A stretch of DNA of 64,000 nucleotides. Source: Caulobacterales bacterium. Lineage in GTDB: Bacteria > Pseudomonadota > Alphaproteobacteria > Caulobacterales > Aquidulcibacteraceae. Position 1 is the stretch's first letter. Each line of letters opens with the position of its first letter. Shown here piece by piece: positions 8,918 through 15,530 of this stretch. The position numbers and the translations under genes were made by a program. The notes below the pieces were generated by a model. That model was not told the DNA's origin. It was given only the letters and a program-made list of their open reading frames with translations, and made no database searches. The stretch lies in contig JAFLCU010000012.1 in assembly GCA_017303355.1 (NCBI GenBank), positions 1 through 64,000 of the forward strand, given 5' to 3'.

Positions 8918-9124
8918 ATGCCGTTTCCACTGATCTGCCTGCTGGCCATCTTATGGCTGAGTTTCGACTTGTGGCGCGCCTTCGATGACAGCGGCGTGCT
9001 GGGTAGGCCCTGGCCGAATGCAAGACGAGAGTCCAACGCGCCCTTGTTTTGGGCGTTTCAGGCTTTTCGCGGAATCGTGTTGCTTGGATTTGTGGTGCTC
9101 GGTGTGACGGCGATGTGGGGATAG
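8918..9124 (+). CDS. Small membrane protein, unknown function
   Basis: A 68-residue protein with two predicted membrane helices (PLICLLAILWLSFDLW at about 3-18 and GIVLLGFVVLGVTAMW near the C-terminus). A GGGGAG motif lies upstream of the ATG at 8918; an in-frame GTG at 8897 overlaps the amn stop and is an alternative start. No family was recognised. Its last bases fall inside the duplicated block described at 9111-9823. Confidence 0.55.
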   Translation: MPFPLICLLAILWLSFDLWRAFDDSGVLGRPWPNARRESNAPLFWAFQAFRGIVLLGFVVLGVTAMWG

Positions 9125-9228
9125 CGCACGCGTTAATCCTACGGCGTCATTTTTGAAAACGTAGTCACGCCAAGCGTTTGCGAGAATCTTCGCGCGAACA
9201 AATCCGACCGCTTCACGACGGCCGCATA

Positions 9229-9735
9229 ATGCGCGGCATGAAACACAAACCCCGCCCCATCGTCAGCAAAGTAGAAGTCGAGGCCCTCGTGGCCGCGATG
9301 ATCTATGGGCTGGCGTGTTTGGTCGGGTTGCTGCTGCGCCTGGGCAAACCGCGCAAAACGCGACGCTTGGAAAAGCTGCTCCGCCACGCCGAACGGCAAG
9401 TCGAATGCACCATCTTCATGCAGGCGCTGCAGGAGCTGGGTCTGCAATCGCGCTATGCGCCGCGCTTGAGCGCGCGCGCCGGATTTCGCCGGCAGCGCTC
9501 GAACGCGCGCCTTATCGTCAAGTGCAGCCGCGTGCGTTTGCGCAACGCATCGCCCTTCGCGCGCTGCATGCGTTTGATCCACGCCTTGTGCGATCAGCGC
9601 CGTTTCCTCGAACGCGCCAAGCGCCGCCTGCGTCACGGCTATATCGACACGCGCCTGATCGCCTACGCGCCGCCGTCGCGCACTTTCATCACGCACGCGC
9701 TCGCGCCCACGCCGGCGCTTGCGGACTCGTCCTAA
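9229..9735 (+). CDS. Basic single-span protein of unknown function, copy 1 of a duplicated gene
   Basis: A strongly basic protein of about 168 residues with one hydrophobic segment (AAMIYGLACLVGLLLRL, about 23-40) followed by Arg/Lys-rich helices (GKPRKTRRLEKLLRHAERQ). Both paralogues conserve the core VKCSRVRLRNASPFARCMRL. The start is uncertain: ATG at 9229 or 9238, both conserved in the copy, neither with a good Shine-Dalgarno. A near-identical paralogue lies at 43178-43684. The family was not recognised; it contains no HUH motif and is not an obvious transposase. Confidence 0.72.
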   Translation: MRGMKHKPRPIVSKVEVEALVAAMIYGLACLVGLLLRLGKPRKTRRLEKLLRHAERQVECTIFMQALQELGLQSRYAPRLSARAGFRRQRSNARLIVKCSRVRLRNASPFARCMRLIHALCDQRRFLERAKRRLRHGYIDTRLIAYAPPSRTFITHALAPTPALADSS

Positions 9736-9748
9736 CCCCCATCGGGCC

Positions 9749-9765
9749 GCCGGCTTGCAGCCGGC
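9749..9765. repeat. Hairpin GCCGGC-TTGCA-GCCGGC
   Basis: A perfect 6-bp stem with a 5-base loop, 14 bases after the stop of the duplicated gene. The same hairpin lies after copy 2 (43149-43165). A second stem, GGAGC/GCTCC flanked by CGCG, follows at about 9786-9809. Both may act as terminators or REP-like elements, though no T-tract follows. Confidence 0.6.
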
Positions 9766-9828
9766 CTTCCATCCACCCCACACCCGCGCGGAGCCCAAGC
9801 TCCACGCGGCCAAACGTGCTGCGCGCAA

Positions 9829-9855
9829 TATGGACCGCCGGCGCCCTCGCCGGCG
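9829..9855. repeat. REP-like element, TGGACCGCCGGCG family
   Basis: TATGGACCGCCGGCG followed by CCCT and CGCCGGCG forms a CGCCGGCG-type hairpin behind a GGACCG head. The same head-plus-hairpin recurs at 9951, 10019 (inverted), 11029-11098 (both ends) and 59879, which marks it as an interspersed repeat family of this genome. Confidence 0.7.
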
Positions 9856-9877
9856 TGAGCACAGGCCTTGAAAGAAG

Positions 9878-9924
9878 GGAGCGCGCCGCTCCGCGGCGCA
9901 TGCGCGGCGGAGCCGCGCGCTCCC
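9878..9924. repeat. Long imperfect palindrome
   Basis: A 47-base near-perfect inverted repeat beginning GGGAGCGCGCCGCTCCGC and ending GGAGCCGCGCGCTCCC, centred on GCATGC. It is the largest of a cluster of palindromes in the 516 bases between the duplicated gene and the phosphatase gene; no credible gene lies in this stretch. Confidence 0.65.
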
Positions 9925-9950
9925 ACCTGCAAACACCGGCGCGCAATCTC

Positions 9951-9978
9951 TTGGACCGCCGGCGTCCCCGCCGGCGCG
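9951..9978. repeat. REP-like element, TGGACCGCCGGCG family
   Basis: TTGGACCGCCGGCGTCCCC then GCCGGCGC: the second direct copy of the element at 9829. A third copy in inverted orientation (GCCGGCGAGACGCCGGCGGTCCA) is at 10019-10041, so the pair 9951/10019 could form one large inverted repeat like the unit at 11029-11098. Confidence 0.68.
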
Positions 9979-10018
9979 GTGTTTTAACTGCCACGATCTT
10001 CGCTAATCGAAGCGCCGC

Positions 10019-10041
10019 GCCGGCGAGACGCCGGCGGTCCA
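10019..10041. repeat. REP-like element, inverted copy
   Basis: GCCGGCGAGACGCCGGCGGTCCA is the reverse complement of the TGGACCGCCGGCG unit and pairs with the copy at 9951-9978. A different repeat type follows (CTTCGACAGGCT at about 10079 and TGAGCCCGTCGAAGCGTGG at about 10146), resembling the common CTTCGACAGGCTCAG intergenic palindrome. Confidence 0.65.
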
Positions 10042-10220
10042 AGACGGCCACTCACGAACATCGGGGTGATACGCCGCCTTCGACAGGCTAGCGCTGGTTG
10101 GGCGCGGTTTTCAAACAGCCCGCCACGCTCTCATTCGCGCCACGCTGAGCCCGTCGAAGCGTGGCGCTATCGCGGCCGCTCGGGCGAGGATCGGGCATGT
10201 GGCAGCCCGCGCCATTGCAT

Positions 10221-10251
10221 CCCCAATCCCCAATCCCTAATCCCTAATCCC
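10221..10251 (+). repeat. Heptamer tandem repeat directly before a start codon
   Basis: Four consecutive heptamers (CCCCAAT twice, then CCCTAAT twice) plus a trailing CCC end immediately at the ATG of the phosphatase gene at 10252. The array occupies the place where a Shine-Dalgarno should be. Repeat-number change would alter the spacing upstream of the start. Confidence 0.85.
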
Positions 10252-11028
10252 ATGCATGACCGTCTGATCCCGTTCGACCGCGTTTTGAATTTCCGCGATT
10301 TTGGCGGCTACGACACCGCCGATGGCCGTCGCATTTCGCGCGGCAAGCTCTATCGTTCCGCCGCCTTCAATGACGCGACGGAAGCGGACGTCGAAAAACT
10401 GCACGGCCTGGGCATTCGCTTCATGGTCGATCTGCGCCGCCCGGAGGAGCGCAATCGCGAGCCCAATCTCTGGCCTGGCGATCGCGCGCGCGTGATCATC
10501 AACAATGAAGGCCCACAGGATGGCTTGCCGCCGCATCTGCAAGCCTTGATGCAGGACGACATCACGCCCGAAAGCGTCACCGCCTACATGCACATGCTCT
10601 ATCGCGAGTTCGCGTCGAACCCGCGCCACATCGACCTCTATCGCAATTGGTTCGCCGAACTTGTCGAAGGCGGCCCCGGCCTCATTCATTGCGCCGCCGG
10701 CAAGGATCGCACCGGACTTGGCTGCGCATTGACGCTGATGACGCTCGGCGTGCCCGAGCAAACCGTGATCGCCGATTACGAATTCACCAACGCCGCGATC
10801 AATCTGGACGAGCGTTTGCACGCCATCAAAGGCCGCATGGAGGGCCGCTTGGGCCGTACGCTCGCGCCCGAGGCGCTGCGCCCGATGCTCGGCGTCAACA
10901 TCGATTATCTACGCGCCGCGTTCGACGCCATCGACGCTGAATACGGCTCGGCGGAAGCTTACGTCACCGACGTCTTGGGCGTCGGCCCGCGCGAGCGCGG
11001 GGCGTTGCGGAAGAATTATTTGGATTGA
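10252..11028 (+). CDS. Tyrosine-specific protein phosphatase (PTP/DSP-like)
   Basis: A 258-residue cytoplasmic protein with the N-terminal NFRDFGGY motif (13-20) and the active-site loop HCAAGKDRTG (146-155; nucleophile Cys147, Arg153), characteristic of bacterial and fungal Siw14/MptpB-like tyrosine phosphatases. The upstream reading frame extends to 10066 but passes through repeats, so the ATG at 10252, where family similarity begins, is chosen. No Shine-Dalgarno is visible; a heptamer array occupies that position. The physiological substrate cannot be told. Confidence 0.9.
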   Translation: MHDRLIPFDRVLNFRDFGGYDTADGRRISRGKLYRSAAFNDATEADVEKLHGLGIRFMVDLRRPEERNREPNLWPGDRARVIINNEGPQDGLPPHLQALMQDDITPESVTAYMHMLYREFASNPRHIDLYRNWFAELVEGGPGLIHCAAGKDRTGLGCALTLMTLGVPEQTVIADYEFTNAAINLDERLHAIKGRMEGRLGRTLAPEALRPMLGVNIDYLRAAFDAIDAEYGSAEAYVTDVLGVGPRERGALRKNYLD

Positions 11029-11098
11029 TATGGACCGCCAGCGTCGCGCCGGCCGACTCAAGCGTTGACGCATGCCGGCGGGACGCCGGCGGTCCATA
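11029..11098. repeat. 70-bp inverted REP pair between convergent genes
   Basis: TATGGACCGCC at 11029-11039 pairs with GGCGGTCCATA at 11088-11098, with further CGCCGGC/GCCGGCG palindromes inside. It sits directly after the phosphatase stop and 18 bases before the nrdB stop on the other strand, so it can serve as a shared bidirectional terminator for the two convergent genes. Confidence 0.75.
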
Positions 11099-11116
11099 TA
11101 CAGCTGGAAGCTCCGC

Positions 11117-12148
11117 TCAGCCCGCGGCTTTGCGCTTTTCCATCATCTGATCGAAATTCGCCCACACGCCTTCGCCGCCGTGCCACTCGCCCTTTGTGGC
11201 GGCCTTCGAATATTCGGTGGCGCGCGCCTCGAAGAAATTCGCGTGCTCGACGCCGTTCAGGATCGCCGTCAGCCAGGGGATCGGGTGCTCGGTGACGCCG
11301 TAGATTTTCGGCAAGCCAAGCTGGCCCAAACGCCAATCGGCGATGTAGCGAATATATTGTTTGATATCGTCGGCGGTCATGCCCTGCACGGGGCCCATCT
11401 CGAAGGCGAGATCGATGAAGCGATCCTCGATGCCGACGACGGTGCGGCAGCATTCGACGATGTCGTCCTTCACTTGTTGCGTCAGCGCGTTGGTTTCTTT
11501 CGCGTACGCATGGAAGAGCTTGATCATGCCTTCGCAGTGCAAGCTCTCGTCGCGCACCGACCAGGTCACGATCTGGCCCATGCCCTTCATCTTGTTGAAG
11601 CGCGGGAAATTCATCAGCATCGCGAACGACGCAAACAGCTGCAGGCCTTCGGTGAAGGCGCCGAACATGGCGAGCGTGCGGAGAATATCTTCATCCGTCT
11701 CGACGCCGAACGTGCCCATGTAATCGTGCTTGTCGCGCATCGCCTGATAATCGAGGAACGCCTCGAACTCGGTTTCCGGCATGCCGATGGTTTCGAGCAG
11801 CAACGCGTAGGCGGCGATGTGGATCGTCTCGATGTTCGAGAACGACGCGAGCATCATCTTGATCTCGGTCGGCTTGAACACGCGCGAATAGCGCTCCATG
11901 TAATTGTCGTTCACCTCGACGTCCGCTTGCGTGAAGAAGCGGAAGATCTGGGTGAGAAGGTTGCGCTCCTGATCGTTGAGCTTGGAGGCCCAGTCCTTCA
12001 CGTCCTCACCGAGCGGGACTTCCTCCGGCATCCAATGCACTTGCTGCTGGCGGCGCCAGAATTCGTAAGCCCAGGGATAGCGGAACGGCTTGTAGCCGAT
12101 CGACGGTGTGCGAAGGCCCGTCAATTTGTCCCCGTTTGCGCCAGCCAT
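11117..12148 (-). CDS. nrdB: Class I ribonucleotide reductase, beta subunit
   Basis: The 343-residue protein is a ferritin-like NrdB/R2 protein. It has the metal-binding and radical segment ETIHIAAYALLLETIG (E..H followed by Tyr four residues later, as E. coli Glu115, His118, Tyr122) and the second metal motif DESLHCEGMIKLFH. It supplies the tyrosyl radical for reduction of ribonucleoside diphosphates. The alpha subunit gene is not in the window. The length is typical of alphaproteobacterial NrdB. Confidence 0.95.
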   Translation of the reverse strand: MAGANGDKLTGLRTPSIGYKPFRYPWAYEFWRRQQQVHWMPEEVPLGEDVKDWASKLNDQERNLLTQIFRFFTQADVEVNDNYMERYSRVFKPTEIKMMLASFSNIETIHIAAYALLLETIGMPETEFEAFLDYQAMRDKHDYMGTFGVETDEDILRTLAMFGAFTEGLQLFASFAMLMNFPRFNKMKGMGQIVTWSVRDESLHCEGMIKLFHAYAKETNALTQQVKDDIVECCRTVVGIEDRFIDLAFEMGPVQGMTADDIKQYIRYIADWRLGQLGLPKIYGVTEHPIPWLTAILNGVEHANFFEARATEYSKAATKGEWHGGEGVWANFDQMMEKRKAAG

Positions 12149-12203
12149 TATTCGTCTCCACTTCGCAACGTCGTCTAGATTTAGGGATTCAGCGATCTAA
12201 AGA

Positions 12204-12217
12204 CCACCATATCTAGG
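12204..12217 (-). promoter_or_regulatory. Possible NrdR box upstream of nrdB
   Basis: On the minus strand the sequence reads CCTAGATATGGTGG, close to the NrdR consensus ACAWSATATWGTGT (central ATAT and GTG match, several outer mismatches). It is about 56 bases upstream of the nrdB start. NrdR normally binds paired boxes and no clear second box was found, so the match is tentative. Confidence 0.3.
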
Positions 12218-12324
12218 CCATTGGGCCGCGAGTCGCCTTTAAGAAAGGTTACCAAGCGCCCGCTCGGGACCATGCAATGATTCAGGGGCGGCGAAAGCCG
12301 GGATCAATCCCGGTCTGTGGAAAA

Positions 12325-12483
12325 CTAGCCGTTGATCCACTTCGCGACAAAGTAGGCGAGGGTCACCACGGCGGCGGATTTGAGCAGCATCCACCGCCCG
12401 ATCCAGACGCGACGCCGCAGCGCATCAAAATCGCGTTTGAGGCGCTGGGCGCGGACTTGCGATTTGAAACTGCGCGGGGCCAT
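12325..12483 (-). CDS. Small basic membrane protein (52 residues)
   Basis: An uninterrupted 52-codon frame starting MAPRSFKSQVRAQRLKRDFD, with a very basic N-terminal helix and one hydrophobic C-terminal segment (SAAVVTLAYFVAKWING). The composition is protein-like and the frame fits neatly between the nrdB upstream region and the next minus-strand gene. The Shine-Dalgarno is weak (AGGCG adjacent to ATG). No family was recognised. A short palindrome (CCGGGAT-CA-ATCCCGG, 12298-12313) follows the stop. Confidence 0.55.
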   Translation of the reverse strand: MAPRSFKSQVRAQRLKRDFDALRRRVWIGRWMLLKSAAVVTLAYFVAKWING

Positions 12484-12517
12484 CGCCTGGCCCGTTGCAA
12501 GACTAATGCGCGTTAAC

Positions 12518-13204
12518 TCAGCGGCGCATCGTCACCGTAACGCCGGTGAAGCTCTGGTCCTGGCTGTAATTCTGCCGGCCGATGCGCGTGCTTTCCTCGC
12601 GCTCGACATAGGCGAGGGAGGCTTGAACGCCGTTGCGTTCGTAGGTCACGCCGGCGGCCAGATCGCCGACCTCGACGCGGTCCTGTAGCGAAACCGACGA
12701 GCCTTGGCCGCCAAAATCGGAACGCGCGCCTGGCTGCCAAGTGAGCGCCTCGTCTTCCGAGGCCACAAACATATAGACAGAACGCTCATTTCCATCGCTT
12801 TCGCGTCGATCCACGAGGCCGCGGCCGACGCGCACTTCCGAGCCTCTGCCGGTGCGATCGACTTCGCCTTCGGCATTGGCGCCGAGCGAGGCGCGTTGGG
12901 CGATCGAGATATCGATCGGAGAATTGCGGCCGCCGGCGGCCAGTTCAACCTCGACGCGGCGCGGGCCTTCGTCGTCCCGCGACGTATTCAGGCTGGCGCT
13001 CTCGAAGCGGCGTGTCGCGTTCTCATCAACATCAAGCTGAAGCGAGGGCGCTTCCGGATTGGTGAGCGCGACGGCCGGGTCGGCAAAGTCGACCTGACCC
13101 GGCTCAAGCGCCTCTTGTGCGCCTGCGAACGACGCACCAAGTGCGGTCGCGACAAGCGCGGAGCCCGCCAGCAAAACCGTACGAAGACCGTTCAACCCAG
13201 CCAT
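12518..13204 (-). CDS. Secreted beta-rich protein, paralogue A of a tandem pair
   Basis: A 228-residue protein with a signal peptide (about 1-29, ending SFAGA). The mature part has a short linker and then strand-rich segments including FVASEDEALTWQPGARSDFG, VGDLAAGVTYERNGVQASLAY and a C-terminus FTGVTVTMRR. The next gene upstream encodes a clear paralogue. The amphipathic strands suggest a periplasmic or outer-membrane protein, but the C-terminus lacks a standard aromatic barrel end. Function unknown. Confidence 0.78.
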   Translation of the reverse strand: MAGLNGLRTVLLAGSALVATALGASFAGAQEALEPGQVDFADPAVALTNPEAPSLQLDVDENATRRFESASLNTSRDDEGPRRVEVELAAGGRNSPIDISIAQRASLGANAEGEVDRTGRGSEVRVGRGLVDRRESDGNERSVYMFVASEDEALTWQPGARSDFGGQGSSVSLQDRVEVGDLAAGVTYERNGVQASLAYVEREESTRIGRQNYSQDQSFTGVTVTMRR

Positions 13205-13315
13205 TACAGCCTCGTTCCAATACGCCTACGAAGCGGCAATGCATATTGGCTGCCACATGTTCCCCCCGCCATTAAGTCTTTGGCAAGGGGGAAGTGCGGT
13301 TGCCCTGCATTTACC

Positions 13316-13996
13316 TTAGTGCCGCATCGTCAGCGTGAAGCCAGTGAAGTCCTCGTCCTGCGAGATCGTGCGCGAGCCGTTGCGGACGCTGATTTCGCGC
13401 TCAACGTACGCCAGCGACGCCTGCCAGCCATTGGCCTCATAGGTTATGCCGGCCTGTAGATCGCCGATTTCGACCCGTTCCTGCAGCGCGAAGGACGAGC
13501 CCGAGCCGCCAAACTCGCTGCGCGTGCCGGGCCGCCAAGTCAAAGCTTCGTCTTCCGACGCCGCGAAGATGTACCAGCTCGGCTCGCTCGAGGCCGGATC
13601 ATCGTCCTCACGTAAGCCCAGACCGCGACCGAGGCGGAGTTCGGACGCCCGGCTTTGGCGCTCGATATCGCCTTGTTCGTTGAAGCCGAAACCGCCGCGC
13701 TGGTTGAACGACACGTCGATCCCGTTAGACGCCCGCGCGACGAGTGCGAGTTCGTAGCGGCGGTATTCCGGATCGTTCGGCCGTGACGGCGTGGGGCTTA
13801 TATTGGTGAAGCGAGAGCCATCGCCTTCGCGAAGATCGAAGCTGAAGCGATCGCTAAAGGCTTCCGACGGATCGGCAAAGCTGACGCCGTCGACGAAAGT
13901 AGCATTCGGCCCGACCGCATCTTCGGCGGTTGCAATATTGGCCGCAAAACTCACAAACCCGACCAGACCAACGACCACGAGCTTGCGTAAGAGCAT
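13316..13996 (-). CDS. Secreted beta-rich protein, paralogue B of a tandem pair
   Basis: A 226-residue protein with a signal peptide (about 1-24, ending IATA) and the same C-terminal half as the neighbouring 12518-13204 gene: FAASEDEALTWRPGTRSEFG, VEIGDLQAGITYEANGWQASLAYVE and FTGFTLTMRH. The N-terminal halves are much more divergent. The 111-base gap between the two genes is AT-richer and may hold a separate promoter for paralogue A. Function unknown; envelope location inferred. Confidence 0.8.
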   Translation of the reverse strand: MLLRKLVVVGLVGFVSFAANIATAEDAVGPNATFVDGVSFADPSEAFSDRFSFDLREGDGSRFTNISPTPSRPNDPEYRRYELALVARASNGIDVSFNQRGGFGFNEQGDIERQSRASELRLGRGLGLREDDDPASSEPSWYIFAASEDEALTWRPGTRSEFGGSGSSFALQERVEIGDLQAGITYEANGWQASLAYVEREISVRNGSRTISQDEDFTGFTLTMRH

Positions 13997-14092
13997 CGCG
14001 ATCCCTCCCTGTCTGAAGGTGAGGATGCTGTAAGTAAGGTTAGCGGTTTCTTACCGGCGCGGGACGGCGCCTAGCCGGCTGGCAGTCCGATG

Positions 14093-14635
14093 TCAGTTCG
14101 CCTCGGTAATGGGCGGCAGCGAGCGCTGCATAATGACGACGTCGAGTGCGCGCCCGAACTTCTCGCCCACCTTCGTCATCGTGCCCACGTGTTGGAAGCC
14201 GAGCTTATGGTGGAGCGCGATCGAGGCCGCATTATAGGAATCACCGATCAGCGCCAGAACCTCGCGCACGCCGTCATCGCGCAATGTATGCAGTAATTGC
14301 GTAAGCATTTGCGCGCCAACGCCTTGGCCGATCGTGGTGGGGGCCGTGTAGATCGAGACTTCGAAAGTCTTCGCGTAAGCCGCCCGATCGCGAAACTGGG
14401 AAGCATAGGCAAATCCAAGCACCCGGGTCAGGTCAGACGCGGGCGAGGCCACAAGAAACGGCCAGCCCTTGTCGACGATCTTGCCCCAGCGCTCGGACAT
14501 CTCCTCCAGCGAGGGCGGCTCGATCTCGAACGTGCCCGTCCCGGTCAGGACATGCTGGGCGTAGATCAGCTGCACGTATTGGAGGTCCTGCTGAAAGCAG
14601 GGGCGGACGATTACGGGGGCCGGGACGCCAGACAT
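14093..14635 (-). CDS. GNAT N-acetyltransferase, phosphinothricin acetyltransferase-like
   Basis: A 180-residue GNAT-fold protein. It has the N-terminal HVLTGTGTFEIEPPSLEEM segment typical of the Pat/YncA group, the acetyl-CoA-binding loop IGQGVGAQML (about 103-112) and the SYNAASIALHHKLGFQHVG motif. Members acetylate amino acids or toxic analogues such as methionine sulfoximine or phosphinothricin; the true substrate here is not known. It is transcribed divergently from the CHAP protein gene at 14745. Confidence 0.88.
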   Translation of the reverse strand: MSGVPAPVIVRPCFQQDLQYVQLIYAQHVLTGTGTFEIEPPSLEEMSERWGKIVDKGWPFLVASPASDLTRVLGFAYASQFRDRAAYAKTFEVSIYTAPTTIGQGVGAQMLTQLLHTLRDDGVREVLALIGDSYNAASIALHHKLGFQHVGTMTKVGEKFGRALDVVIMQRSLPPITEAN

Positions 14636-14744
14636 GTGGATATGTCCGGTGGCGCGCTTCGCGCCCCTAGGTCAAGGCCGGACGCTGCGGCGCCAGGGCG
14701 CATTTATCCAATCCCAAGAGGTTTGGCCTAAGATCGCCTCCGAA

Positions 14745-15332
14745 ATGGTGAGTCTGTTAACAAGGGGTTCGGCCCGCGCCCTGGCGCTTGGGCTGATGGC
14801 GGCGGCTCTGACCGCGTGCGCCTCGACGCCCGCGCCGATCAGCGCCGGCGCCCTGGGGCGCGGCGGCAATATCGCCGGCCTGCCGACGCCGCCGTTCGAC
14901 TACGACGCGCCGCCCCGTGTGACCGACCCGAATGCCCGGCTGCAGTGCGTGCCGTTCGCCCGCAACGCCAGCGGCATTGAAATCTACGGCGACGCCAACA
15001 CCTGGTGGCGTCAGGCCGAAGGGCGTTACCCGCGCTCAAGTTCGCCCGCGCCCGGATCAGTGCTTGTCACGCGCGGCTTCAACAATCCCGGACGCGGCCA
15101 CGTCGCCGTGGTCACCCACGTCGAGTCCAGCCGCATCATCCGCGTGGATCAGGCCAATTGGCTGAACCGTGGAGAGGTGAGCATGGGCGTGCCGGTGATC
15201 GACGTGTCGCCCAACAACGATTGGAGCCAAATCCGCGTCTGGCATATCCCGGGCGGGCATTGGGGCGGGCGCGTCTATGACGCCCAGGGCTTCATCCATC
15301 CGTTCACGCTGATGGCGGAACTGCGTAGTTAA
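14745..15332 (+). CDS. CHAP-domain lipoprotein (probable peptidoglycan amidase)
   Basis: A 195-residue protein with a lipoprotein signal (lipobox LTAC, Cys25) and a CHAP domain. The catalytic Cys68 lies in RLQCVPFAR and the His119 in GRGHVAVVTHV. CHAP enzymes are Cys/His amidases or endopeptidases that cut peptidoglycan peptides. The ATG at 14745 is chosen because it gives the lipoprotein signal; upstream in-frame codons overlap the divergent acetyltransferase gene. A paralogue without the lipobox follows at 15531. Confidence 0.88.
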   Translation: MVSLLTRGSARALALGLMAAALTACASTPAPISAGALGRGGNIAGLPTPPFDYDAPPRVTDPNARLQCVPFARNASGIEIYGDANTWWRQAEGRYPRSSSPAPGSVLVTRGFNNPGRGHVAVVTHVESSRIIRVDQANWLNRGEVSMGVPVIDVSPNNDWSQIRVWHIPGGHWGGRVYDAQGFIHPFTLMAELRS

Positions 15333-15386
15333 GCTTTCTTGATGTCTTAACGTCGCGAAATTAACCAATATTACCCTCTGCCTATG

Positions 15387-15403
15387 ACTAGATGTAGTCT
15401 AGT
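15387..15403. promoter_or_regulatory. Perfect inverted repeat upstream of the second CHAP gene
   Basis: ACTAGA-TGTAG-TCTAGT is a perfect 6+6 inverted repeat with a 5-base spacer, in a 198-base AT-rich region between the two CHAP genes. Its position about 130 bases before the start at 15531 and its dyad form suggest an operator, but no known regulator site was recognised. Confidence 0.35.
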
Positions 15404-15530
15404 TGGCGAATATTCACCATATGATCTCTACATTGCGAAGAGTTCAGTCAGTTGATTAGGCTTTTCTTAACTGCAATGGCGTGTTTCTGTGTGCCAGTTT
15501 GGGGCAATGCCTCGCCTGGGCCTTCGGGGC

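Larger units (their letters stand above)
9111..9823 (+). repeat. ~710-bp duplicated block, copy 1 (inverted copy at 43092-43800)
   Basis: Sequence from near GGGGATAG at 9118 to AAACGTGCTGCG at about 9823 is repeated in inverted orientation at 43092-43800. The match includes the upstream region (CTACGGCGTCATTTTT), the whole coding sequence, and two downstream hairpins (GCCGGCTTGCAGCCGGC and the GGAGCCCAAGCTCC stem). Identity estimated by eye is high throughout, with substitutions but few indels. No transposase or clear terminal inverted repeat was seen. Confidence 0.85.

Noticed and set aside
9229..9735. RAYT or HUH transposase encoded in the duplicated block
   Set aside because: The protein has no HUH motif or catalytic Tyr context and has a membrane segment, so it does not fit REP-associated transposases.
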